From the NCBI RefSeq assembly GCF_000620785.1, contig NZ_JIAI01000013.1, positions 62,001-126,000 of the forward strand: 64,000 nucleotides of DNA. Direction: 5' to 3'. Origin of the DNA: Actinospineispora acaciae DSM 45401 (GTDB lineage Bacteria; Actinomycetota; Actinomycetes; Mycobacteriales; Pseudonocardiaceae). The stretch's first letter is position 1; each line of letters starts with the position of its first letter. Below are positions 1 through 11,899 of the stretch, in pieces. Made by a program: the position numbers and the translations under genes. Below the pieces are notes generated by a model that saw only the letters and a program-made list of their open reading frames with translations, searched no databases and was not told the origin of the DNA.

Positions 1-360
1 GGCACCGCCTGGGGCGGCATCGCGTCCCTGCAGCTCGGCCTGCCCGCCATCTGGACCCAGGCGCGCCGCCGTGGCCACACCCTGCCCGACCTCGCCCGCT
101 GGATGGCTCGGCGGCCGGCCGAGATCGCCGGCGTCCCCCGCAAGGGCGCCATCAAGGTCGGCAACGACGCCGACTTCTGCGTCTTCGCCCCCGACCAGCA
201 GTTCGTCGTCGACCCCACCGCCCTCCACCACCGCCACCCCCTCACCCCGTACGCCAACCACCGCCTCACAGGCACCGTCCGCACCACCTACCTCCGAGGC
301 ACCCCCACCCCCGCGCCCGCCCGCCTGCTCACCCGCGAGTCGGGGATTTCATCAGGGTGA
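1..360 (+). CDS. allB: Allantoinase, C-terminal part (5' end outside window)
   Basis: The reading frame is open from the first base and ends at TGA 358-360, giving about 119 C-terminal residues. The motif GAIKVGNDADFCVFAPD followed by HHRHPLTPYANHRLTGTV is typical of the cyclic amidohydrolase C-terminus of allantoinase, which hydrolyses allantoin to allantoate in purine breakdown. Allantoicase follows 36 bp downstream on the same strand, which supports the assignment and suggests an operon. The last residues (RESGISSG) and the stop codon are not allantoinase-like: they are encoded by a 44-bp repeat also found at 46348-46391. The metal-binding N-terminal part is outside the window. Confidence 0.85.
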   Translation, partial: GTAWGGIASLQLGLPAIWTQARRRGHTLPDLARWMARRPAEIAGVPRKGAIKVGNDADFCVFAPDQQFVVDPTALHHRHPLTPYANHRLTGTVRTTYLRGTPTPAPARLLTRESGISSG

Positions 361-377
361 GTCGGGGATTTCGTCAG
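334..377. repeat. 44-bp dispersed repeat, copy A
   Basis: Begins CGCGAGTCGGGGATTTC and consists of two near-identical units of about 22 bp (each GAGTCGGGGATTTC plus RTCAG). It matches 46348-46391 at 41 of 44 positions by eye. It provides the last codons and the stop of the allantoinase gene and ends about 20 bp before the allantoicase start codon. Function unknown. Confidence 0.8.
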
Positions 378-396
378 ACGCCGCGAAGGAGCCACC

Positions 397-1548
397 ATGA
401 CCGACCCGTCCCTCCCGGAGTTCGCCCGCCTCGTGGACCTGGCGTCGCGCCGGCTCGGCGGTGGCGTGGTCGCGGCTAACGACGAGCTGTTCGCCGAGCG
501 GGAGAACCTGATCAAGCCGGAGGCGCCGACGCACAGCGCCGCCACGTTCGGCCACAAGGGCCAGGTGTACGACGGCTGGGAGACCCGCAGGCGCCGCGAG
601 CCGGGGTTCGACTGGGCGATCGTGCGCCTCGGCGTGCCCGGGGTGGTGCGCGGCGTGGTGGTGGACACCGCGTTCTTCACCGGCAACTACCCGCCGGAGG
701 TCTCCGTCGAGGGCCTCGCGGTGGACGGCTACCCCTCAGCGGCCGAGCTGGCCGACGCCGACTGGTTCCCGCTGCTCGGGCGGGTCGGCGTCAAGGGCGA
801 CGCCCGCAACCCGTTCGCCGTCGAGCAGGAGAGGTACGTCACGCACGTGCGGCTGTGCCTGTACCCGGACGGCGGGGTGGCACGGCTGCGGGTGCACGGC
901 GAGCCGGTTGCCGACCCCCGGTTCCTGTCCGCCGGCGCGCTCGACCTGGCCGCGCTGGAGAACGGCGCCGACGTGGTGGACTGCAGCAACATGTTCTACT
1001 CCTCGCCGCGCAACCTGATCTCGCCCGGGCTGACCAGGACGATGGGCGAGGGCTGGGAGACCGCGCGCCGCCGCGACGACGGCAACGACCACGTCGAGCT
1101 GCGGCTGGCCGGCCCGGGCGTGGTGCGCCAGGCCGAGCTGGACACCAGCCACTTCGTCGGCAACGCCCCGGGCTGGGCCACCCTGCGCGGCCGGGACGCG
1201 CGCGCCGCCGCGCCGGACGCCTGGGTCGAGCTGCTCCCCCGCCAGCGGCTGCAGCCCGACACCCGGCACCGCTTCCGGCTGCCGTCCCACCCGGAGGTCA
1301 CGCACGTTCGGCTGGACGTCTACCCGGACGGCGGGATGGCCAGGCTGCGGCTGTGGGGCGAGCTGTCCGAGCCCGGCCGCGACGAGCTGACCGCGCGCTG
1401 GTTCGACCTGCTGCCCGCCGAGCTGGCCGGCCGGATCCTGGTCGCCGAGGCGGGTGTCCCGGTCGAACGGGCGGCCGAGCTGGTGGCCGCGCGCCCGTTC
1501 GCGCCCGGCGAGCTGCCCCCGGAGGTGCGCGGCCTCGCCCTGGGTTGA
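397..1548 (+). CDS. alc: Allantoicase
   Basis: 383 aa. Hydrolyses allantoate to ureidoglycolate and urea, the step after allantoinase, whose gene lies directly upstream. The protein shows the two-fold internal repeat of the family: DGWETRRRR near residue 60 and EGWETARRR near residue 215, each followed by a VRG/VRQ...DT.F.GN strand (VVVDTAFFTGNYPPE and AELDTSHFVGNAPG) and, later, VTHVRL.(L/V)YPDGG.ARLR (both halves). ATG is preceded by GAAGGAG at good spacing. Length is slightly above the usual 330-370 because of the C-terminal tail after residue 330. Cytoplasmic. Regulation is not visible; the promoter is probably upstream of allB. Confidence 0.93.
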   Translation: MTDPSLPEFARLVDLASRRLGGGVVAANDELFAERENLIKPEAPTHSAATFGHKGQVYDGWETRRRREPGFDWAIVRLGVPGVVRGVVVDTAFFTGNYPPEVSVEGLAVDGYPSAAELADADWFPLLGRVGVKGDARNPFAVEQERYVTHVRLCLYPDGGVARLRVHGEPVADPRFLSAGALDLAALENGADVVDCSNMFYSSPRNLISPGLTRTMGEGWETARRRDDGNDHVELRLAGPGVVRQAELDTSHFVGNAPGWATLRGRDARAAAPDAWVELLPRQRLQPDTRHRFRLPSHPEVTHVRLDVYPDGGMARLRLWGELSEPGRDELTARWFDLLPAELAGRILVAEAGVPVERAAELVAARPFAPGELPPEVRGLALG

Positions 1549-1573
1549 CCCGCGCTGTCGTAGCGTGGGCGCC

Positions 1574-2587
1574 GTGCGGTTGTCGGTGCTGGACACCTCG
1601 CCGATCGTGAGCGGCTCCACGGCGCGCGAGGCGCTGGGCAACAGCGTCGACCTTGCGCGCTGGGCCGAGCGGCTGGGCTACCACCGGTACTGGGTGGCGG
1701 AGCACCACGGCATGCCCGGCGTGGCGAGCGCGGCGCCCGCCGTGCTGGTCGGCCGGCTCGCGGCGGCCACCTCGCGGATCCGGGTGGGCGCCGGCGGCGT
1801 GCTGTTGCGCAACCACACGCCGATCGTGGTCGCCGAGCAGTTCGGCACCCTGGAGGCCCTCCACCCCGGCCGGATCGATCTCGGCATCGGCCGGTCGATC
1901 GGCGGCCGCGCGCAGACCGCCGACCTGGTGCGCGGCCGGAGCGAGCCGGCCTCGGCGAGCTTCCCGGAACGGCTCGACGAGCTGCTCGGCCACTTCACAC
2001 AGCACACGAGCCGCGCGATACCCGCCGAAGGCAACGCCCCACCGGTCTGGCTGCTCGGCTCGTCCGAGGCCAGCGCGCGGCTGGCCGGCCCGCTCGGCCT
2101 GCCGTACGCGTTCGCCCACCACCTCAACCCGGACGCCACGGCCGCCGCGCTGCGGTCCTACCGCGAGACGTTCCGGCCGTCCCGGGTCGCGTGCGAACCG
2201 ACGGCGCTGCTCAGCGTCTCGGTGATCGCGGCGGACACCGAGGAGCACGCCGAATGGCTGGCCGGCCCGAGCAAGCTCAAGTTCCTGGCCCGCCGGAGCG
2301 GGAGGTCCATCCTGCTGCCACCGCCGGAGCAGGCCGCCGCCTACCCGTACACCGACCAGGAACGCGCCGCGATCGACGCACAGTTCGCAACCGTCCTCGT
2401 CGGCTCGCCCGACACGGTCCGCGACCGGCTGCGCGCGCTGGCCGAGGACACCGGCGTCGACGAGCTCATGCTCACCACCCGGGTCCACGACCACTCCGAC
2501 CGCCGACGCTCGTACCAGCTCATCGCCGAGGCTCGTCCGCACCCCTTGACCTCTACAATAGTTGAGGATTTAGCGTCGCCTTCGTGA
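1574..2587 (+). CDS. LLM-class flavin-dependent oxidoreductase (luciferase-like)
   Basis: 337 aa from GTG 1574, a start chosen because the conserved LSVLDTSPI strand begins there; upstream codons in this frame overlap allantoicase. Luciferase-like TIM-barrel features: RWAERLGYHRYWVAEHHGMPG near residue 40, IRVGAGGVLLRNH, and AEQFGTLEALHPGRIDLGIGR. The 'MsnO8/alkanal monooxygenase-like' group with the EHH motif usually uses FMN. Substrate unknown. It follows allantoicase by 25 bp. Its 3' end contains the MerR-type promoter of the next gene, and its stop TGA overlaps the GTG start of that gene by 4 nt, so the tail residues after the Ile-Ala-Glu helix are really promoter sequence read through. 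Confidence 0.85.
   Translation: MRLSVLDTSPIVSGSTAREALGNSVDLARWAERLGYHRYWVAEHHGMPGVASAAPAVLVGRLAAATSRIRVGAGGVLLRNHTPIVVAEQFGTLEALHPGRIDLGIGRSIGGRAQTADLVRGRSEPASASFPERLDELLGHFTQHTSRAIPAEGNAPPVWLLGSSEASARLAGPLGLPYAFAHHLNPDATAAALRSYRETFRPSRVACEPTALLSVSVIAADTEEHAEWLAGPSKLKFLARRSGRSILLPPPEQAAAYPYTDQERAAIDAQFATVLVGSPDTVRDRLRALAEDTGVDELMLTTRVHDHSDRRRSYQLIAEARPHPLTSTIVEDLASPS
2546..2576 (+). promoter_or_regulatory. MerR-type promoter with 19-bp spacer (leaderless MFS transcript)
   Basis: TTGACC (2546-2551) and TAGCGT (2571-2576) are separated by 19 bp, longer than the usual 17, and the spacer holds the dyad CCTC-N10-GAGG (CCTCTACAATAGTTGAGG). An overlong spacer with a central dyad is the hallmark of promoters activated by DNA distortion by MerR/SoxR proteins. 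The -10 box ends 7 nt before GTG 2584, so transcription should start at or next to the start codon. No merR gene lies nearby. Confidence 0.75.
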
Positions 2588-4005
2588 GCGACCACGCGCC
2601 GAAGTGCCCGGCCAGACCCCTGTCCGTTCCCGAGCCCGAGCCCGCGCCGGCGCACGGCAGCGGTGACGAGCCGACCCGGACCCGCTGGGCGCCGGTGGTC
2701 GCGCTCGGGCTGGCGATGCTGGTGGTCACCGCCGAGCTGACCATGTCGGCGGTCACCCTGCCCAGCATCGCCGCCGACCTGGGCGTGAGCCCGGCGGCCG
2801 CCGCCTGGGTGCTGCTGGCGTACTCGCTGCCGATGGCGGCGATCGCTATCCCGGCCGGCCGCTGGGCGGACCGGGCCAGCGTGCGCGCCGCGCTGTTGCT
2901 GTCCATGATCGGGGTCGGGGCGGCCAGCGTGCTGTCCGCGATCGCGCCCACGTTCTGGCTGCTGCTGGCCGCCCGGGTGGTGCAGGGCGTCGCGGGCGGG
3001 CTGGTGGTCGCGGTGTACATGCCGCTGATCACCAGCGCGGTCCGGCCGGAGCGGCGGGGCAGCGCGATCGGCGCCATCATCACGATCATGACCCTGGGCG
3101 GCGTGGCAGGCGCCCCGCTCGGTGGTGTGGTGGCCGACGCGTTCGGCTGGCGCGCGGTGTTCCTGATCAAGCTGCCGCTGCTGGCCGCCGTGGTGTGGAT
3201 GGGGGTACGGACGGTCAGCGGCGGCGGCACCGGCCTGCCCGCCCCGGACCGGTCGCTGCTGGGCGAGGCGCTGTTGCTCGGCGGCGCGGTGACCGGCGTG
3301 CTCCTCGCGTTCGACAACCTGGCCGGGCGGCCCGCGATCGGCGGTGCGCTGATGGTCGCGGCGCTGGTGCTGGCCGCGTGGTGGGGGCGTCTGGACAGCG
3401 CGCGGCCTATGGTCACGCTGATCCGGGCTCGCGCGTTCGGCGGGAACCTGGTGGCGTTGTTCGCGATGAGCATGTCCGCCGGGCTGATCTTCTTCCTGGT
3501 GCCGTACCTGGTCGCGGACGTGCTGCGCGGCGGCCCCCAGGCGACCGGCGTGGCGCTGCTGTTCTACATCGGGGCCATCGCGCCGGTCTCGCCGCTGGCC
3601 GGGCTGCTCGCCGACCGGCGCGGCACCCGGCCGGTGATCGTCGCGGGGTCGGTGCTGATCGTGGTCGCGATGCTGACCATGCTGACGGTGGGCGCCGGCG
3701 ACGGGCTGGTGGACGTGGCGTGGCGGATGGCGCTGCTCGGGGTGGGCGCCGGGCTGTTCAACACGCCGATCAACACCGCCACGCTGGCCGCCGCCCCGGC
3801 CGGCATGGCCGGTTCGGCGGGCGGCGCGAGCATGACGTCACGCTCGGTGGCGATGACCATGGGCTCCTCGGTGGCCGCGCTGTGCTGGACGCTGGCCGGC
3901 GGCGGGCTGGCCGGCTTCCGCGCCGGGGTGGTCACGCTCGCGGCGGTCGCACTGGCCGGGCTGGTCGCGTTCCTGGCCATCGTGGGCGTCAGGCGCGCAG
4001 GTTGA
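2584..4005 (+). CDS. MFS drug-efflux-type transporter
   Basis: 473 aa integral membrane protein. Hydrophilic 35-residue N-terminus, then a 12-14 helix major facilitator fold. Motifs: ELTMSAVTLPSIAADLGVSPA in helix 1 (DHA-type antiporter signature region), AGRWADR after helix 2 (motif A), and GGVAGAPLGGVVAD in helix 5 (motif C, the antiporter signature). Most likely a proton-coupled exporter of a toxic small molecule. The GTG start has no Shine-Dalgarno, but a MerR-type promoter places the transcription start at it, so translation is probably leaderless and inducible. The 3' end overlaps the convergent geosmin synthase gene by 17 bp. Confidence 0.88.
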   Translation: MSDHAPKCPARPLSVPEPEPAPAHGSGDEPTRTRWAPVVALGLAMLVVTAELTMSAVTLPSIAADLGVSPAAAAWVLLAYSLPMAAIAIPAGRWADRASVRAALLLSMIGVGAASVLSAIAPTFWLLLAARVVQGVAGGLVVAVYMPLITSAVRPERRGSAIGAIITIMTLGGVAGAPLGGVVADAFGWRAVFLIKLPLLAAVVWMGVRTVSGGGTGLPAPDRSLLGEALLLGGAVTGVLLAFDNLAGRPAIGGALMVAALVLAAWWGRLDSARPMVTLIRARAFGGNLVALFAMSMSAGLIFFLVPYLVADVLRGGPQATGVALLFYIGAIAPVSPLAGLLADRRGTRPVIVAGSVLIVVAMLTMLTVGAGDGLVDVAWRMALLGVGAGLFNTPINTATLAAAPAGMAGSAGGASMTSRSVAMTMGSSVAALCWTLAGGGLAGFRAGVVTLAAVALAGLVAFLAIVGVRRAG

Positions 4006-6133
4006 GGCCGTCCCGCACCGGCCCGGGCGGCTCGGGCGGTTCGGACAGCTCCGGGAGCCAGCCGCCCGTCGACCGGGTCACCCGCCGGCGCAGCTCGTGC
4101 TCGCTGTAGCGCTCGCAGTGGCGGTGCCATTCGAGCGTCCCGGCCATCCAGTCGCGCAGCCACTGGACGTGCCGGTCGAGCGCCGCCCGTGCCGGCGGCC
4201 CAAGGTTCAGTTGGGCGGCTAGCGCGGGCAGCTCGTGGCCGGCCAGGTGCTCGAACTGCCCGACCCTGGCCGTCATCAGGTCCGAGGTCAGGTCGCGGGC
4301 GGTCCACCTGTCGACCTCGAGGAAGTTCTCCAGCACCAGGACGAGGTTGTGCACGTCGCCCTCCAGCTCGACCTCCTTCTGGTACGAGAACAGGTCGTTG
4401 GTGAAGCACGCGTAGTCCTGGGCGGCGGTCCGCAGCTCGCGCACCACCCGGGTGTCGCGCAGCTCCGGCGGGAGGTCGCCGGGGATCCCGGCCAGGAGCA
4501 TCGCCAGCTCCGCCCCTGACGTGCGGCGGCGCGTCTCGACGTAGTCCAGCGGATCCGGGATCCGGTTGCGTTCCTGGTTGTCCAGCTCCCAGACCCAGCT
4601 CGCGGTCATCTCCAGCACGGCGTCCCGCAGCGCGGTGTCCCCCGGCGTTCGGCGCCACAGGTCGGCCAGCCCGCGCTCCAGCGGGTTCGCCGGCTCCGGC
4701 GCGCGCTCGCCGTCCAGCGGCAGGAACGCCGCCAGCCGTTCGTGGCAGGCCCCGGCGCCGGCCAGGTCGCCGGACGCCCCGAACGCCGCCGGCAGGTAGT
4801 CGTCGGCGTAGGCGCCCCAGGCCAGCCAGTCCGCGTGCAGCGCGAGCCGCTCGGCGTCCGCGTCGGCGTGGATCATCGCGGCGTGGTGCGCGACGTCCAG
4901 GCCGAGGAAGCGCCGCTCGTCCCACAGCCCACCGCCCGGGCACCCGGGTACGGCGTCGAACATGCCCATCCGCCGTGCCCAGTCGACGGTGTGGCGGCGG
5001 GTGGCGTCCAGGTGCCGGCCGGTGCGGAACGGGTAGGGCATGTGCAGCTTCGGCAGCGGCAGCGGGCCGACCGGCTGGAACGGGATCCGCGGGTACCCCC
5101 GGGAGGGCCGTTGTGTCCCTGGCAGCGGCGTCAACCGCAGCCCCGGGGTGCCCGGCCCGGTCGGTCCGCCGAGCCGGTCGCGCCGGGGCTCGCCGACGCG
5201 GTAGCCGTCGTTCATGTAGCGGCTGGACCGGGCGTGCCACTCGTGCCAGCCGGCCTGCCAGTCCCGCAGCGCGTTCACGCAGCCGGCCGGCGGCCCGGCC
5301 AGCGCGGCCTCCTCGAACCGGGCCATCCGCGCCGTGAGCAGGCCGTTGACCAGCTCCGCCGCCCGCTGTGTCGAGCAGTCGAAGAACCTCTCGAAGACCC
5401 GTACCGCGTTGGCGTTCTCCCCCTCCTCCCACACCTCGCGCTGGTAGGAGAACAGGTCGTTGCGCAGTTGCGCGGCGTCGGCGAAGGCACGCACCAGTGA
5501 ACGCATCGGCTCGGACCCGGCCAGCTCGTCGGGCACCTCGACGCCGGCCGCCAGTTCGACCAGTTCGACCAGCGCCGCCGCCCATCGCCCGACCCCGAAC
5601 CGCCCGCGCACCTGCGCGTACTCGACCGGGTTGGGGATCCGCTCCACGTCGATGTTGGCCAGCTTCCACCGCGCCTCGACGATCAGGTTCCGCGTCGCCT
5701 TCGTGAACCGCCGCCAGCCCGCCGTCCCCAGCGAAGCCGTGCGCTCCCAGAGGTCCGCGAGCCCCGCCTCCGCCGGGTTGCCGGGCTCCGGGGAGTCGCC
5801 GGTCAGGAACGTGTCGAGCCGGTCCAGGACGTCGCGTGCGCCGGCCGGGTCGCGCGGGCGCGTGAAGTGCGCGGCAACGTGGTCGTCGACGAAGAACGCC
5901 CAGAGGTACCACTCCGTGACCAGCTCCAGCGTCGGCCCGTCACAGTCCGGGTGGGCGTGCGCGCCCAGCAGCGCGAAGTCCATCCGTTCCAGGGCCTCGT
6001 CGTCCCAGACGGCCGCGTCCAGCATGCCCATCCGCCTCGCCCAGGCCGCGCCGTGCGCCCGTGCCCGCTCCAGGTGCGGGTTGCGCCGGGCCGGGTGGGC
6101 CAGCTGGAACTCCGGCAGGATGAATGCCCGCAT
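3989..6133 (-). CDS. geoA: Germacradienol/geosmin synthase (bifunctional terpene cyclase)
   Basis: 714 aa, two alpha-terpenoid synthase domains in tandem, as in the 726-aa Streptomyces enzyme. The N-terminal domain converts farnesyl diphosphate to germacradienol: DDHVA at 83-87 (family DDHFLE, here degenerate after DDH) and the NSE triad N225, S229, E233 in NDLFSYQRE. The C-terminal domain converts germacradienol to geosmin: DDYLP at 444-448 and a second NDLFSYQKE from about residue 579. ATG 6133 is preferred over TTG 6136 because GGGAAAG lies 5-7 nt upstream. Monocistronic; the upstream gap holds a MITE-like element, and no cyclic-nucleotide-binding gene flanks it as it often does in Streptomyces. 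Product: the earthy odorant geosmin. Confidence 0.95.
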   Translation of the reverse strand: MRAFILPEFQLAHPARRNPHLERARAHGAAWARRMGMLDAAVWDDEALERMDFALLGAHAHPDCDGPTLELVTEWYLWAFFVDDHVAAHFTRPRDPAGARDVLDRLDTFLTGDSPEPGNPAEAGLADLWERTASLGTAGWRRFTKATRNLIVEARWKLANIDVERIPNPVEYAQVRGRFGVGRWAAALVELVELAAGVEVPDELAGSEPMRSLVRAFADAAQLRNDLFSYQREVWEEGENANAVRVFERFFDCSTQRAAELVNGLLTARMARFEEAALAGPPAGCVNALRDWQAGWHEWHARSSRYMNDGYRVGEPRRDRLGGPTGPGTPGLRLTPLPGTQRPSRGYPRIPFQPVGPLPLPKLHMPYPFRTGRHLDATRRHTVDWARRMGMFDAVPGCPGGGLWDERRFLGLDVAHHAAMIHADADAERLALHADWLAWGAYADDYLPAAFGASGDLAGAGACHERLAAFLPLDGERAPEPANPLERGLADLWRRTPGDTALRDAVLEMTASWVWELDNQERNRIPDPLDYVETRRRTSGAELAMLLAGIPGDLPPELRDTRVVRELRTAAQDYACFTNDLFSYQKEVELEGDVHNLVLVLENFLEVDRWTARDLTSDLMTARVGQFEHLAGHELPALAAQLNLGPPARAALDRHVQWLRDWMAGTLEWHRHCERYSEHELRRRVTRSTGGWLPELSEPPEPPGPVRDGLNLRA

Positions 6134-6136
6134 CAA

Positions 6137-6590
6137 TCGCTTTCCCTAGTTCCCGTTCACATTCCACGTAATGCGCGGGTCACGTCCGCGCGACAGAATT
6201 CGATGGGCACGAACCGAAGCTAGTGCCGTGTAAACGAGGTCGTCTTACCCGCCTTCGGCGCCCAGGCGGCGCCCCGCCGCGTTGTCGTCGCCCCCGATAC
6301 AACCCCGGTATCGGGGACTCCTCCGCCTTGCGGTGCATCCACCTGGATCACCGAATCCGGGCAAGGAACCTCGTTTACACGACACTAGGCGGGCTCATCG
6401 CCGATGAACCAGCCCTCAACGGCGGTATCAACCACATTGAGTGAAACCGCGAGCACACGCTGTACTTCACCGATCCAGGAAGCTATTCCGAACGATTCTG
6501 ACACTCAATAGCGGCGAATCTGGGCGACAATTCACCGGGCGAACTCACCCCCGACCGAGGCGTGGGCGGGACGCGTGACATGATCCCGCC
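6137..6590. other. Intergenic region between divergent geosmin synthase and helicase genes
   Basis: 454 bp without a supported gene. It must hold the promoters for both divergent genes, but no convincing -35/-10 pair stands out. The middle is occupied by the MITE-like element at 6220-6388. The remaining stretch 6389-6590 shows no repeats or structure that I can support. Confidence 0.6.
6220..6388. mobile_element. MITE-like element, 169 bp with 21-bp terminal inverted repeats
   Basis: The left end starts CTAGTGCCGTGTAAACGAGG and the right end is its reverse complement with one mismatch (20 of 21 positions). The termini contain CTAG, so a TA or CTAG target duplication is possible. No open frame for a transposase fits inside. 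A perfect 9-bp stem CCCCGATAC/GTATCGGGG with a 7-nt loop sits in the centre (6292-6316). The structure fits a non-autonomous transposon derivative; the parent element is not in the window. Confidence 0.6.
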
Positions 6591-9664
<3,074 letters not shown>

Positions 9665-9683
<19 letters not shown>

Positions 9684-10651
9684 GCCTGCGCCGCCGAGGC
9701 GAACGCCTCCAGCTCACGGGGCACGTCCGGGCCTGCCGGCTGGTAGACGATCTCCGTAGCGCCGGCCGCCGCCAGCCCGGCCAGCTTCTCCCGCCAGCCG
9801 GCACCGTCCAGCGCGAACCCGCCGCGCACCAGCACCTCACCGGTGACGAACGGCCGGTCCCGCTCGCTCACCTCGGCCATGTGGCCGTCGTGCAGCACCA
9901 GATGCCGCTCGGCGGGCGGCACATCGTCGTACGCGGCCGCCCACCGCTCCCCGCCGGGCATCAGATCCGCCCGGCCCAGCTCCACGGCGCCGTGCAACAT
10001 CAGGCACGCGGCGTGCCCGGCAGCGGCCAGCACCCGCGCCGAGCCGGGGTCCTCGCCGTCATCGAGCACGGTGCCCAGGGCGAGCACCGCGCTCCACCCG
10101 AACCCGGGCACCGGCGACCCCGCCGTGAACACGCCGTCCGCCAGCTCCCTGGCCGCCGCCACCCCCTTCGGCCCCTGCACACCGAACAGGAACGGCACCC
10201 GCAGCGGCCGCTCCGGACCGAAGCCCGCCCGGTGCAGCATCCGGACTGTTGCGCCCTCCCACTCGGCGTCCTCGCCATCCAGCAGCGCCTTCACCACCCG
10301 CACGTACTCGGTAACCGCGCTCCACCGGATCGGCCGCTGCCCGAGCGTGAGCCGACCGGTGAACCCGGTGCCCACCGCGACCGCCACCCGCTCCGGCCCG
10401 GCGATCGCGGCCAGCGTGGCAATCGCTGCCGCGTTGGTCATCGGATGACGCAGGGTGGGCACCAGGACGGCAGGCCCGAGCCCGATCCGCTCGGTGCGCT
10501 CGGCGGCCCGGCACAGCTGCACCCAGACGTCGGCGTACAGCGCGGGCGAGTCGTAGAACCAGGCACGGTGGTAACCGAGGCGCTCCGCGACCGCGGCATG
10601 CTCGTGGCTGTCCAGGGAGGTGTTGAACGCGCACGACATCCTCGGCGGCAT
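9665..10651 (-). CDS. LLM-class oxidoreductase, probably F420-dependent
   Basis: 328 aa. TIM-barrel luciferase-like fold: AVAERLGYHRAWFYDSPALY near the N-terminus, RIGLGPAVLVPTLRHPMTNAAAIATLA, and GPERVAVAVGTGFTGRLTLGQ. The last motif (G.GTGFTGR) is like that of F420-dependent reductases (mer/MSMEG-type), so F420 rather than FMN is the better guess. Substrate unknown. ATG 10651 is chosen; ATG 10639 is possible but has GAGG directly abutting it. The gene is divergent from the FAD oxidoreductase at 10715, with only 63 bp between, so promoters must overlap. Confidence 0.8.
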
Positions 10652-10714
10652 GCCCACGATTGTGACGCACACCGCAAGCGCTCACGTTCGACCGACCCAC
10701 ATCGTCCACAGAAC

Positions 10715-11875
10715 ATGAGCGGACACGTCACCGTCGTCGGCGGCGGCATCGCCGGCCTGACCGCGGCCATCACCTGCGCCGAGGCCGGCGCCACCGTCAC
10801 CCTGCACGAGGCGCACCGCACCCTCGGCGGCCGGGGCCGGGCCACCGAGGCGCCCTACGTCGCGCACGAGGGCGCGCACGTGTTCTACGCCGACGGCCCA
10901 CACTGGGGTTGGCTGGCCGAGCGCGGGCTGACCGGCAAGCTCGGCAGGCCGGGACCAAGCGCATTGCTCCGCGCCGGTTTCCGCCGCGACGGAGTGTTCC
11001 GCCGAAGCGCCCCCGCCGGGTTCCTCCGCATGCTCCTCGACGGCCGCCGTCGCGCCCCGGTCGACCAGGACTTCGCGACCTGGGCCGGCCGCCGCTACGG
11101 CGAGGCCGCCGCGACCGCCGCCGCCAACGCGATCAGCGTGGCCACCTACGACGCGGACACCGGCCGGCTGTCCGCCGCGTTCGTGTGGAACCTGCTGCAC
11201 CGGGTGTTCGCGCCCAGGCCGCCCTCGGTGCGCTGGGTCATCGGCGGCTGGCAGGCGGTGATCGACCGGATGGCCTCGCACGCCGAAAGCCTGGGCGTGC
11301 GCATCGAGACGGGCTCACGGGTGACCACGCTCCCGGACACCCCGACGGTGGTGGCCACCGAGCTGGCGTCGGCCAGGGCGCTGCTCGGCGACGACTCGCT
11401 GCGCTGGCAGAGCGGGCACTGCGTGATGCTCGACGTTGCCCTGCGCCGCGACCGCCGGGACAACTTCATCGTGTTCGACCTGGACGAGGGCGGGTTCCAC
11501 GAGTCCTACTCCGCTCAGGACCCGACCGTCGCCCCGGCCGGCGAGTCGCTGTTCCAGCTGGACATGCCGGTGAAGGCCGGCGAGTCACCGGCCGACGCGC
11601 ACCGCCGCCTGGAACGTTTCGCCGACGTGGCGCTGCCCGGCTGGCGGGACCGGGTGACCTGGCGGCGCACCGCGACCGCGCGCGGGCGCACCGGCGCGCT
11701 GGACCTGCCCGGCCAGACCTGGCAGGACCGCCCGGAGATCGAGCGGGGCGACGGCGTGTTCCTGGCCGGGGACATGGTGGCCGCCCCCGGCATGCGCGGC
11801 GAGATTGCGATCAACAGCGCGCTCGCGGCCGCCCGAGGCGCCCTGACCGCCGCCGGCCGGTTACCCACGAGGTAA
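10715..11875 (+). CDS. FAD-dependent oxidoreductase, phytoene-desaturase/amine-oxidase-like
   Basis: 386 aa. Rossmann dinucleotide motif VVGGGIAGLTAAITCAEAGA at the N-terminus followed by the GGR motif in LHEAHRTLGGRGRA, and a C-terminal FAD-contact motif GVFLAGDMVAAPGMRGEIAIN. This is the NAD(P)/FAD-binding protein class that includes carotenoid desaturases and monoamine oxidases, but it is shorter than true CrtI (about 500 aa), and no carotenoid genes are near. Substrate unknown. The start ATG at 10715 follows a purine-poor leader. A small membrane protein gene follows within about 25 bp. Confidence 0.8.
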   Translation: MSGHVTVVGGGIAGLTAAITCAEAGATVTLHEAHRTLGGRGRATEAPYVAHEGAHVFYADGPHWGWLAERGLTGKLGRPGPSALLRAGFRRDGVFRRSAPAGFLRMLLDGRRRAPVDQDFATWAGRRYGEAAATAAANAISVATYDADTGRLSAAFVWNLLHRVFAPRPPSVRWVIGGWQAVIDRMASHAESLGVRIETGSRVTTLPDTPTVVATELASARALLGDDSLRWQSGHCVMLDVALRRDRRDNFIVFDLDEGGFHESYSAQDPTVAPAGESLFQLDMPVKAGESPADAHRRLERFADVALPGWRDRVTWRRTATARGRTGALDLPGQTWQDRPEIERGDGVFLAGDMVAAPGMRGEIAINSALAAARGALTAAGRLPTR

Positions 11876-11899
11876 TTGTCTTCACCAGCCCCCGGCCCG

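Noticed and set aside
3564..5912. Second long minus-strand frame over the geosmin synthase gene
   Set aside because: Out of frame with the clear two-domain terpene synthase; the translation is low-complexity Arg/Ala/Gly.
6223..6444. Short plus-strand frame through the MITE-like element
   Set aside because: Covers the terminal repeats and the hairpin; no transposase similarity and no ribosome site.
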